Assembly: GCF_033568475.1 (NCBI RefSeq)
Contig: NC_133123.1
Coordinates: 140,012,062-140,076,061 of the forward strand
DNA: 64,000 bases
From: Henckelia pumila
Lineage: Eukaryota > Streptophyta > Magnoliopsida > Lamiales > Gesneriaceae
Direction of reading: 5' to 3'
In this document: piece after piece, positions 11,312 to 23,064 of the stretch
Layout: the number at the start of each line of letters is the position of its first letter
Numbering within the stretch: position 1 is the stretch's first letter
Program-made: the position numbers and the translations under genes
Notes under the pieces: generated by a model
The model's database searches: none
What the model was told of the DNA's origin: nothing
What the model saw: only the letters and a program-made list of their open reading frames with translations

Positions 11312-14255
11312 TGTAAGGCCCAAAAATATTAAGTTATTAATTACGGTATTTAATATTTAAATTCCAAAAATGATAAAAGAGTTATTTGAAGAAGTTAAGA
11401 AATTAGAGATTTCAATTTCGGGTCAGAAATATTTAATTTGAGGATTTTCAGATTTTAATATTTTAATATCCGGAATTCTTAAATTAAAAGATTAAAAATA
11501 TTTTGAATTGATATTTATGGAATTTAAGATGTGAATTCCAAAATGATAAATATCAAGGATTGAATTTGAGGATGAAATTCGAGTAAGGACTCATTTGCAA
11601 ATATTGAATAGTTCAAGGACTAAAATGCGATAAGGTCCGAAATGATTTAATTTTAATCCGAGAATATTTAATTTGAGAATATTTAGAGTTTAGATTTAAA
11701 TTCTAATATTTTTAAATTATTTAGGATTGAAATTGAATTAAATCGCTTGTCCGGGGACTGAATTGCAATTAGGCCAAAGTTCAGGGACCAAAATGCAATT
11801 TCCTTGCAACTTGGTCATTAAAACGTGAAAAGGGATCAGATTCCCAGCCAAGAACTAGAGAAGAGGGCAGAAAGGGTTCCAAGCCAATTTTGCTCTTTCA
11901 AGTCCCGATTAAATTCAATCCGCCCGGTAGAATTTCCGATTGAACATATATTTGCGATCACAACTCCGAGTGCTACGTTTTGACGTAAGTTTTATGAAGT
12001 TCTACCATGTTTGAATTTTAAGTTGTTGTTAGAATTATGATTTGATTGTATAAACGTGTTCTAGTAGATACGACGATAGCATATTTAAGACGGATCGTGA
12101 AAAGATCGTCGTTTGAACATGTTTTCGATTTTTGAAAGAATTGTTGAAATTTTGAAATTATGGGGCTGCATATTTCGAAATTTAGCTGTAGAATTGGTGA
12201 TGATATGAGATTGATATGATTGTCATATTGATGTTTAAGCTTTTGGAAACATTGAAATCGTATCGTTACGCCGCCGGTTAAAGATTTTGAATTGTTATGC
12301 ATTCTAAATATCTAGAGCTCATCTTCAAGTTTATTGTGAATGAATTGAATATGAGATTATGTTTAGAATGAAGATATAATGATATTTGAATCGAAAGATT
12401 TATCGGACTCGGATAGTTGCGACGTCGGTTTGAATTCCGATCGTATTAGCAAGATTTGAATTGTATAAGCTTTAAAGAATCATCGATTCAGATTGGAATT
12501 GATGTTTAGATATGTTATAATCTATTTCAAATTTGAATTGAAGATTATCGAAGTTGAATCGACGTGTTCGAGTTCGAATGACTTGAAGTGTTTGAAGTTG
12601 AATCAAAACTACCTTCAAGTAGCACTGATTGAAATGAGCAGAATTGTATGACTGATTTGGCTAGCTTTGAGATGATCAGTATTGGCAACAGATTCAAGAT
12701 GTTTGAATCGTGATGAAAGGTATGAATAGACATTAATAAGATGGGCAGAATAACTCGAGATTGTTTCTGATTATCGAGTTGCCTAAAATCACATACATGC
12801 ATGTTTTCATATATGTTATGGTTTACGTTTACATAAATGGGATAGATTATTCAAGATAGCTATTTTCTTGAAGTTCCAGAATATTTATGTAAAAGTTTAC
12901 TTGTCTGATTTGATTTATATTACATGTGATACTTACAGATTTGTCGGTATCGTTGAGTGATTATATGCTCATATGATTATATGATAGATGTGTTCAAGGT
13001 GTTTTATAACATTTAATGCATACACATTATGTTGCATTCATCTTGAACCCTACCTTGAATAGCACAGAGGGCAGAATGGCCTAGAGTTCATATGACGTTT
13101 GGAGAACTGTAGTTAAGTGGCATGGAATGTAGATTTACTTCCAGAGTCAGATGACTCATGGCACGGAATATAGATTTATATCCAGAGCTAGATGACTCAC
13201 TATAGTTGCACCAAAGTCAGGGGAATTGAGATATTTAACACCACATCGATTGGGAGAGTCGGTGGTTAGTTAAAGATTTTATTCCCCGGGATCCCAAGAA
13301 CTAAGCTTATTGGTATCAGATTTGATAGCCTTTTTCTTGGCACATGCATTGCATTTATGCATTAACCTAGAGTTTTCTATGGTTTAGATTATGCAGTTAT
13401 AAATGCTAGCATGTTGTGATACACTATTCTAGATATGAATGTGTGCTATTGCTTTAGATGAATCATTATGTGTTAAGAGTTTAAGCGTTGATGATGATTC
13501 TATGATCTACATGTTATTACATGTTTTATGATTTTAGAGTTTTATGGCATATAGATTCCATATGCGTTAATGATGTATATGCATGTCTTTCATACTGAGA
13601 TTTATTCTCACCGGAGTTATCCGGTTGTTGCTTTGTTTGTATGTGTGCATTGCATCAGGTTGGGGCATGATCAAGCTAGAGTTGGTTTGGATAGCTTGAG
13701 AAGAGAGATAGCATGTGGTGATTCGGGTTTAAACAGATGATATGTATTGTTAATAACATGTTAGAAGACCAAGAATCTTGTACATGTTTCTATTTGGTAA
13801 ATCCTAGTTTATATTCATGAATTGATGTATTAATGAGTTAGGATTTATTTGTCAATGCATGTATATTATTTTGTAGCTTGTATAAGACTAGATGTCTTTA
13901 TATTCCAAGTTTGACAGCATTAAGTTGCAGCAGAATTTTCAGAATTTGGAGCCCGCTCGATCGGGTGACTTTTGCGGATCAGGCGCGGCCTGTGTTTGTT
14001 CAACACAGAGAAATAAGGATTTGGGGCTCGCTCGATCGGATGATTTCCACCGATCGAGCGAGGCCAATATGGATTCAGACCCGAGAGCTGGACTTTCTTG
14101 CCCGCTCGGTCGGGTGAATTTACCCGATCGAGCGAGGTGCTCAGTTTTAAAAAAAAATAATTTAGCTCTTGGTTTGAATATTCTTTTATTGTTCGATTAA
14201 TTGTTTATTAATCGTTAATTACCCTAAGATGAAATTAGCAACCCGGGTCCCCACA
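11312..14255 (+). repeat. 3' LTR of the non-autonomous element
   Basis: A 2,944-bp copy of the 5' LTR with scattered substitutions but the same total length. It contains the splice-donor-like word at 11985 and the three hairpins at 13954-14134. Confidence 0.93.
13954..14134. repeat. Three phased 32-nt hairpins in the 3' LTR
   Basis: Inverted repeats at 13954-13985, 14029-14060 and 14103-14134, with the same 75- and 74-nt spacing as in the 5' LTR. The first carries GCGGATCAGGCG in its 3' arm and the third CGCTCGGTCGGG in its 5' arm, so substitutions have begun to break pairing in this copy. Confidence 0.9.
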
Positions 14256-16720
14256 GCAACTAAATGCTTAAGGCAAAAAAAAAAATCAGGAAAGAACACA
14301 ACACTATAAAATTCAAACTGAATTTACTAAATCATGCATTTACTCACGAAAAAAGCTAGCATGTATTCGCACAAGTGACATGTACACTCAGAACTATCAA
14401 TAGCACTTATTTATCACCAAGGAGATGATGACTAAATATGGACAACTAAATAATAAATAATCAAATAAAAATTTGAAAACAATTCAAATTACCTAATTCT
14501 CACTGTGTAAAGTTTTGAATCAATAAACTAAAATATTATTATTTACAGAAAATTTTGAAAGATTTCATCATATTATATGGTTAAGAAATTTGAATATTGA
14601 GTGGTTCGGTTCAAAGTTTTACATGTTAAAAAAGTGTAGGGAAGTAAAAAAATGAAAGGCAACAAGTTTTTAGGAAAATAGTTTCATTACTTTAAAAGTT
14701 TTTCATAAAATAATCCATTTGAGTCTCATGAGCAACATAGAATGCAGAGTGTTTTACCAACAAATTCGGCTTAAATATAAGCAATTATATTATTTAAATC
14801 TCTCCCTAAATTTTTACTTTAAAATTATTTGAACAATATCAAATAACTACACAAAAAGCAAGCAAAAAGTACAGTAAAAAAAATAGGGGAAGAAACACTT
14901 AAGTGACACAATGATTTATCTCTATATATAAAAAAAAAAACGGAACACATGACTACTGAATGAATAATGACCAGATTTAGCAAGAGCCTTAGATTTACAA
15001 AGCATGACTGAACATCGCATTTGCAACTAAATGTTTAAGGCGGAAAAAAAATCAGGAAAGAACACGGCACTATAAAATTCAAACTGAATTTACTAAATCA
15101 TGCTTTTACTCACGAAAAAAGCTAACATGTATTCGCACAAGTGACATGTACACTCAGAACTATCAATAGCACTTATTTATCACCAAAGAGATGATGACTA
15201 AATATGGACAACTAAATAATAAATAATCAAATAAAAATTTGAAAACAATTCAAATTACCTAATTCTCAATGTGTAAAGTTTTGAATCAATAAACTAAAAT
15301 ATTATTATTTACAAAAAATTTTGAAAGATTTTATCATATTATATGGTTAAGAAATTTGACTATTGAGTGGTTCGGTTCAAAGTTTTACTTGTTAAAAAAG
15401 TGTAGGGAAGTAAAAAAATGAAAGACAAGTTTTAGGAAAATAGTTTCATTACTTTAAAAGTTTTTCATAAAATAATCCATTTGAGTCTCATGAGCAACAT
15501 AGAATGCAGAGTGTTTACTAACGAATTCGGCTTAAATATAAGCAATTATATTATTTAAATCTCTCCCTAAATTTTCACTTTAAAATTATTTGAACAATAT
15601 CAAATAACTACACAAAAAGCAAGCAAAAAGTACAGTGAAAAAAATAGGGGAAAAAACACTTAAGTGACACAAGGATTTATCTCTATATATATAAAAAAAA
15701 AAAAAACAGAACACATGACTACTGAATGAATAATGATCAGATTTAACAAGAGCCTTAGATTTACAAACCAGGACTGAACATCGCATTTGCAACTAAATGT
15801 TTAAGGCAAAAAAAAAATCAGAAAAGAACACGGCACTATAAAATTCAAACTAAATTTACTAAATCATGCATTTACTCACGAAAAAAGCTAGCATGTATTC
15901 GCACAAGTGACATGTACACTGAGAACTATCAATAGCATTTATTTATCACCAAGGAGATGATGACTAAATATGGACAACTAAATAATAAATAATCAAATAA
16001 AAATTTGAAAACAATTCAAATTACCTAATTCTCACTGTGTAAAGTTTTGAATCAATAAACTAAAATATTATTATTTACAGAAAATTTTGAAAGATTTCAT
16101 CATATTACATGGTTAAGAAATTTGAATATTGAGTGGTTCGGTTCAAAGTTTTACTTCTTAAAAAAGTGTAGGGAAGTAAAAAAATGAAAGGCAACAAGTT
16201 TTTAGGAAAATAGTTTCATTACTTTAAAAGTTTTTCATAAAATAATCCATTTGAGTCTCATGAGCAACATAGAATGCAGAGTGTTTACCAACAAATTCGG
16301 CTTAAATATAAGCAATTATATTATTTAAATCTCTCCCTAAATTTTCACTTTAAAATTATTTGAACAATATCAAATAACTACACAAAAAGCAAGAAAAAAG
16401 TACAATAAAAAAAATAGGGAAAGAAACACTTAAGTGACACAATGATTTATCTCTATATATATAAAAAAAAAACGGAACACATGACAACTGAATGAATAAT
16501 GACCAGATTTAGCAAGAGCCTTAGATTTACAAAGCATGACTGAACATCGCATTTGCAACTAAATGTTTAAGGCGAAAAAAAAATCAGGAAAGAACACGGC
16601 ACTATAAAATTCAAACTGAATTTACTAAATCATGCATTTACTCACGAAAAAAGCTAGCATGTATTCGCACAAGTGACATGTACACTCAGAACTATCAATA
16701 GCACTTATTTATCATCAAGG

Positions 16721-16803
16721 AACATTTCGAATAGAAGGTCATCACCTGATATGTTATAAAATCCCTAGGAATCCTCAAGCCCCTACATCCAATAAATTAT
16801 CAA

Positions 16804-16843
<40 letters not shown>

Positions 16844-18886
16844 GTATAAATAATATTCCTCATCTGTAATGTCATACTTTTGAAAAAGATCGGGTCAATG
16901 TTGCGAGCGTTGACTTCTGACCTTAGCTGGTTGAACAAGGAAAAGAATTGCAAATTAAATTTTTTTTCCTTCAGCATCTTAATTAATTACAAATGTTTCG
17001 AGTTTTTAATCATGGTTACTTCATCATAGAACTTTAAGAGAAATGATTTCATAACAGATTACATCTTAATAACAGTACAAAGAAGTCTTTGAAGAAGCAG
17101 AAAATTGGGAAATTAGAACATATTAAATGCAAATTAAGCATATCAATTAATGGAGTCGAAACGACGAGGATTATTCACCAAATAAAAGCTAGTCAAGTTT
17201 TTATATAATCGCAACAGCAAGCGGAACAAGCTGGAGCCCCTAGAAAAGATGAACAAGGAGTTGGTTATGGTGAAGCAACTGGAGCAGGTTTACCCACAGC
17301 TGAAGGTGGCATATGTGTGCCGACAGAAGCGGCAGGCTGGAGAATTTCCAGGTCTGCTTGGGTGCGGAGGAGGATGAAGCCCCAGCCAGATACATCTCTA
17401 ATGTGCAACAAAGGTTTCGACTGGAAGAGATGCAACTCTGATCCTATAACTCTCACTTGCTAACTCACTTCACTTTTGTGCCGGATCGACTTGCAGTTTT
17501 TAATTAAACATATATATTTTTGGCTAATTAATAATATTTTGGCTAGCTTCATTCTGCTGTATCAATCCATCATGATTTGAAGTGTTTGAAGAAGCAGAAA
17601 AAGTGAGAAAAGCAAAAGAGGATTAGGAAGCAGAATGACATGATATTCTACGGCCAAAAAGCTCTCGCCCTTGTTGTTTTAATTTCCTAAACGCTAAAAT
17701 TTCTTGCCGTGAAAATCCAATTCGTTTGAACAGGAAATTATATTGTTAACTTTAAAAAAAAAATTTAAAAACTCCATAGTACTACGGCGAAAAAGAACTA
17801 AAAATATTTCAACAGAAAGCGAAGCTAGCTATATACATATATATCGTTTTTAAATATACTAACAGAATGAGTAGATTCAAATATGAAGCAGTTTGTTTCT
17901 GGTAATGCTGAAACTAAACCGAATAGCCCAAACTAAAATATGATTACTGGATTTAATGTGAAGATATTACATTTAAGTTATAATCTCATCGATATAACTT
18001 ACAAGTCGCACACGGTCAAATTAAAACCAAAAAATTAAATATAACATAAAAGTAACATTCTTATACCAGTATCTCATCGATCCATGAACACTACGTAGGA
18101 ACAACGTATATCACTATGAACCAGTGAAATCTATCACATATCCGACTATCACAAACTGAAATTTACACCAAAACTTGAACACTAGTGATAAAACTCATTG
18201 ATGGTTATCGAAGGAGACCACACCATACTACAACCAATCAACAGGAACTCACACCCGATTTGACAACCGATTTGCAGAAAAAGAGAAAAAAAAAACTCAC
18301 AAACGATTGAAAGGGGCAAAGGCAAAACTCACAGTGACAGAGGAGCGATCACTTACGGCTGCAAATTTGGGCATTCAGCGGATGCTTGGCCTTGGGGTTC
18401 TTCTTCTATCGCGACTTCAGATTTAGGGAAAGACGGAATGAGGCGCAAGAGAATTCCGATTCTGGGACAGATCGAGTGAGGCGCAAAGTGGTGATATTGT
18501 TTAGAGGGAAAGAAAATAATTAGATTTGGGTAGGTTTTAATAGCTTGTTTTTTCACGCTGTAGACAATAATCTAAATCTAATGAGATTTGGGTAGATTTT
18601 TAAAAGCTTGTTTTTTTAACCATTAAAAACTCAGATTGATTTTCTAGTTTGAATATTAACTAAATTATTTTCAAATTGTCCACCGGAAAAAAATTATTAT
18701 TTTCAAATTGGGCTTTCTAGATTGGATCTTTTAGCCCCTGTACATGTTGGGCCGAATTTCTTGCTCAATCCGTTTCTTTAAGCCCAGTTAAGTGAGATCA
18801 CAATCCGCGCTAATGAAAACCGTGTACACTTTCAGTTTAAAAAGAAAATCTAACTCGAGCCAGTCAATGGTTACATTATTTTTAAA
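16721..18886. other. Intergenic DNA between repeat array and MITE
   Basis: AT-rich, with a (TA)n tract at about 16808-16840. A doubled segment with the word TTTGAAGAAGCAGAAAA occurs near 17090 and 17588. A possible minus-strand locus is described separately. Nothing else could be supported. Confidence 0.5.
17265..18500 (-). other. Possible small minus-strand locus of unknown product
   Basis: On the minus strand, 18500-18370 looks like a first exon: a C/T-rich leader, an ATG opening MPKFAA, and two candidate donors (GCC|GTAAGTG and ACT|GTGAGT). Upstream on that strand are TGGGCC/AGCCCA (site II-like) words around 18750-18785. A 60-codon open frame at 17456-17265 (residues include SGWGFILLRTQADLEI and a PPSAVGKPAPVASP tail) could be a last exon. 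I do not recognise the product, and no confident splice path joins the two blocks. Non-coding transcription or chance are equally possible. Confidence 0.2.
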
Positions 18887-19006
18887 ATGTTGAGCAACCA
18901 TCGTGAGCATTTACGTGAGCATCAGTTTATTTGGCGTTCATCTATTGATGCAGAAACTGTCACGTCAGTGATACTCACATAAGTGCTCACGGTGGTTGCT
19001 CACCAT
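18887..19006. mobile_element. Foldback MITE, ~120 bp
   Basis: The left arm GAGCAACCATCGTGAGCATT and following bases (18892 onward) match the reverse complement of the right end (GAGCAACCACCGTGAGCACT) over roughly 40 bases with several mismatches. The middle is short. It has no coding capacity. No clear target duplication was seen, so the superfamily is not assigned. Confidence 0.65.
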
Positions 19007-22000
19007 ATCAAAACTCATGGTTACCTGTCATATTAATATATCATATACTTAATGTGTTGTGTACTTGGGACACCGTTTTGTACGAAAGATTGCATTAGTC
19101 CATTACAAATAAATAATTATGTTATTAATAGCATGGTTGCGATGGTTTCAAATAAATTTTATGGCTAGAATTGTGGGTTTTGAAGCTTTTGTTTTACCAT
19201 TTGACGGACTAATTATACCAAATCAAAGTTTGACACATTTCTTAGTAGTGCAATCAAGATCTTGTTATCTGAAATCAAAGTTTGAACTTTTCGAAGTCAA
19301 TTATATATGTTCGTTCAAATATAAACCAGACAAAATCATTATTGTTCATGTCCAATACTTTTTTTCTTTTTTTTTTCTTCTTTTTGTGTAACTCTAGATA
19401 GTACAATATATGTCGAAACTAATTTATTAAAATATAAAACAAGTACTTAAAATATTGTGTGGTATTGTAGATATAATACAATTCTTCCACCATTACCTAT
19501 TGACTCAAATATTGTACATTGTAGAATAGTCATGAAGTTACCCAGAGTGTTGGGTGATTGGTTAAAGACTAAATAGCATTCCCCAAAACAACCAAAAAAG
19601 AGAGTGGACTTTTTACTTGCTACCAAAAAAATATTGTCAGAAAGGATACACGTCTTTTTCGTTGAAGACACATTGGGTCAGGCCCATTAAAACCGAACCC
19701 TTTCTCGGAAAAGAACAAAATGGGTTAGGCCCACGACCCGAAACCGGAAGGCCCTCGTGTTTGCCACGTCAGTAGTGCGACTGGAAACCCTGACAAATGA
19801 TAAATAACCTGTCTTTCGAACCCGTCGAGTCACGCCGTCACTCACAGACTCTAAATTAAATGTCATTTTTGTTTTTTTTAAATACGTATTTCACTGTATT
19901 TTTATTTTTCGTCACAAGAAATGAATTATATAACTATGCAACTCGTAAACCAAAGTACTGGTATATATTATGAATAAAACTATCATTAAGAAATATGCTT
20001 GAAGCCAAAAACATGGATGCACGATGTCTACAACATGTAATTGGCTTTTCTTTTATATTTTTTGGTGAAATTTAATGTTGTTGTACTTATATTATTTTAT
20101 CAATGATTTTTAAACATTAGAATTTAGTATATTATTGTTTAATTAGAATAATAAAAGATAATTATCAAATATATAAATAAGGCGTCATGTCAATAATATA
20201 TCATAGAAATATTAAAGAATTTGATCAAAATTATATATAAATACGAAGAGGTAATGGTCGGACTTGGTCAAACCTAGTCTTAACAGCGTCAGAGAATTAA
20301 CGGCTAAAGAAGGGAAAAAATAGTAAAAGTTGAGAAAACGAACGAAAGACGGTGAACAATAGAGAATGCCATACATTTAATATGAAAAGAAAAATACTAA
20401 TTATTTCACATAATATGATATGTATACATGAAATATAAGAAATTCGTGTTATAAAATTAATTCGTGATATCGTATGATTGGAAATTTTTTTTTTGTCTAA
20501 AACAAAATATATAACAAACTCTTGCAATTAAATCGCTGATTTTTCTTTAAAACACCGACGCCGTACGTTTCCTTTAGCTAGCGCCTAGCAACTTAGCAGG
20601 AAGTAGATTTACATAGGGAAGCGGACTACTCTAAGCTATCTGTTTTAATTTCTTATTTTTAACTGACAAAAAAATCCAATAGCTTTTTGTAATTTCTTCA
20701 AAAGTAACTGCAAAGCCTATTTTTCCAGCTTCTCACCTCCCACTCATAATTATTATCTTGAAAAACAGTACATCCGCTCAGAAAAGTAGTATTCATTTAT
20801 TTATTTTTTAAAATTATATAATAGGATCCAAATCATACATCAGCAGAATTTTGTATCAATTCATCTCAAATACCTATAGAAATTAATGTATTACAGCATC
20901 CGAGTGTCCAATTGTCTGGTTGTATTTATCCACTGTTACAACATGTGATTTATCTTGGATTTTAGGTACTAGCCAACCTTTTGCAAATCAGAGGATCCAA
21001 TATTAAATCAATGGGTATATTGACTAAATAAGTGACACCTTGCGCCTTTTTAAATTCACTGTTGTTTTAGGTTTGTTTCCGTTTTTCAGTCCCAACCCAT
21101 GACTAGTAAATTTTTGTTTATGTTTCATCCATAGATTAACGAAACTGAAAACTTTTCAAGTTTTTGTATTATCTCATTGAAAATGAGTTAAACTATAAAA
21201 TTTCATTTGCGCAACTCAGTTAACATTTCATGTATGTTACATTAATAATTGGCTGACAAGTGTATCAAATTGTATGTTAAAAAAAAAACTCTCACACTAA
21301 TAAATACCTAACATATGGCACTCAATTGGTAATACAATAGGCAATGTTGAGATAGAGTATTACAAATAATATTTTTTTTCGAGTTCGACATGATAAACAC
21401 GTGGCTATCCTATCATATTATGGTGTTCGTCTGGAACGTGTGAAGCAAACTAACTAGCTAAAATCTCCAAATATCTTTTAAAAAAACCTCTAAATGTCTC
21501 AAATACGTACAATGTCAATCCAATGTTTGTTATTTAAATCATATTAAAATCAAAGTTTAAACCTTAATCAAGTAACTGACATAGCAGACTTTACTTCATC
21601 TCTGGAGCAATGTTTGAACTTTGAACGCGAGGAGTTAACGACCGGACGTGTTGCAACCTAGGGATCACCAAGCAGCCTTACCCGTCATTGAAACACAAGC
21701 CGGAGATGGCTCTATACAAGTCAAGCTACTATAGTAATTTTGATTCTGTTTTGGTGTCTGGTGTTAATTTTCCATATTTATAATTCAAATTATAGAATTG
21801 AGACACACTGCACGATGTGACTTGCGAGTCATAAAATTACTTATGAAAATTATTTTTTTGAAAAAAAATATAAAGTAATATACTTCGATTTTCATTTACC
21901 CAATAATTTATCTCAAGAAATTAAATATAAATATATAATGTGATAGTTTGGTCACTTGCCCGATATTTATCAAACAAATCACTTTACTGTTTCGATTGGT

Positions 22001-23064
22001 CATACGTATTTTTCGAGTAGAAAAAATATTCAACAATTTCGTTGAATAAGATATCAAAAGTCTTCTTTGTATTTCTAGTTTTTTTTATGGTCCTAGGTTG
22101 ACATTTGTATCCAAATACAATGCCATCACATAATATTTTTACGAGAAAAATATAGACACATATACAAAATTATATTCGTTCGCATTACCAATTTGGGATT
22201 CGTTGTACTATATATATATATAAAAAAAAGGCCCTCTTTATTCGCCATATCCACTGTCCTAGATTGGAATCTGATTAATTGTAAAATTTACTCCACTGAC
22301 TCTTTTAGTCGGAGTGAATCTGTTCTCTTCTCAAAGTGGAAGAATGTAGAGGTTGAAGAATAATATGTAATGCTTTCCTTTTTGTGCACAATTTCTGCGG
22401 CTTTAAATTTATCTTCAATTATTTAAAACTTCGAACAATTTTTGCATCCATTAAAAAGCCGATATAGACATATGTAGTGAACAATAATCACACGAAATAT
22501 ATTTTATTTTAAATTCTATATAGTTTTTTTCTTCCATAATAAAAGTCCCAATTATAAGAACAAGAAGCATATATATGTAAAAAGCCACCTTTAGACAACA
22601 TATTAATGGAGATTGGTATAGGAGTATCTTCTACTATTTTAATACTGCAAGTCCACGCTTCTTCCTTTTATCAACATTGTTTGTCTTTTGTAATGTAAAA
22701 TTAGATTACAGGTTATTTTTTAAATTATAAATTATATCAAGAACATATGTCTCTGTAAGTTAAAATTAACGTGTAATAATGTTATAATTTCAAAAATAAG
22801 CCGTGTAATCTAAAATAAGTTCTTGATGAAAATATTAACGACAACATTGTATTGTACCTAGGTTGATCCATGGTGCAGGAAGCAAAAGACTTACAGGGAT
22901 AAAGATGAAACAGAAAGCCACATTCTTTTGCTAATAATTTAAAGAGTTTTGGCCCCTTCGATTCCCTCTTACTTCTTTCAGCACCCTATAATTACTCATC
23001 CAAATTGTACGAATTATCTTATTCTGATTTCTGAAGCTACTCGGGACTTCCATTGATTCAACCC
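19007..23064. other. AT-rich intergenic region upstream of the receptor kinase
   Basis: About 4 kb without a supportable gene. A cluster of TGGGTTAGGCCCA-type words lies near 19675-19760 and may be a promoter remnant. TA-rich runs occur near 22210. The last few hundred bases before 23065 should contain the receptor kinase promoter and leader. A C/T-rich leader is visible from about 22955, but no unambiguous TATA box was assigned. Confidence 0.5.

Larger units (their letters stand above)
4677..14255 (+). mobile_element. Complete non-autonomous LTR retrotransposon (9,579 bp), Ty3/gypsy-type signals
   Basis: Two LTRs of 2,944 bp each (4677-7620 and 11312-14255) start TGTAAGGCCC and end GGGTCCCCACA. 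The flanking target duplication is GCAAC at 4672-4676 and 14256-14260. A primer-binding site TGGTATCAGAGC (7626-7637, initiator tRNA-Met type) follows the left LTR. A purine-rich tract precedes the right LTR. The 3.7-kb interior has no long open frame, only degraded sequence. Just before the purine tract, the words TTTCGAGGACGAAAT recall the end of a chromovirus pol gene. It therefore looks like a large retrotransposon derivative moved in trans. The LTRs differ at a low percentage of sites, so insertion is fairly recent. Confidence 0.93.
3311..16720. repeat. Tandem array of ~765-bp units (about 5 copies), interrupted by an LTR retrotransposon
   Basis: The word GAGATGATGACTAAATATGG marks unit starts at 3311, 4076, 14422, 15188 and 15954 (the 15188 copy has one change just upstream). 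After removing the 9.58-kb insertion and one target duplication, the steps are 765, 762, 766 and 766 bp. The last unit ends near 16720 at ATCAAGG. Units are AT-rich, without long open frames, and differ by scattered substitutions and by short A- and TA-tracts near the middle. The first unit starts only about 20 bp upstream of the initiator of the decayed CACTA transposase. The array could therefore be amplified promoter or subterminal DNA of that transposon; this link is inference. Confidence 0.9.

Noticed and set aside
19119-19671. Frames of 74-90 codons on both strands
   Set aside because: AT-rich, low-complexity ends, no splice or promoter context and no recognisable family.
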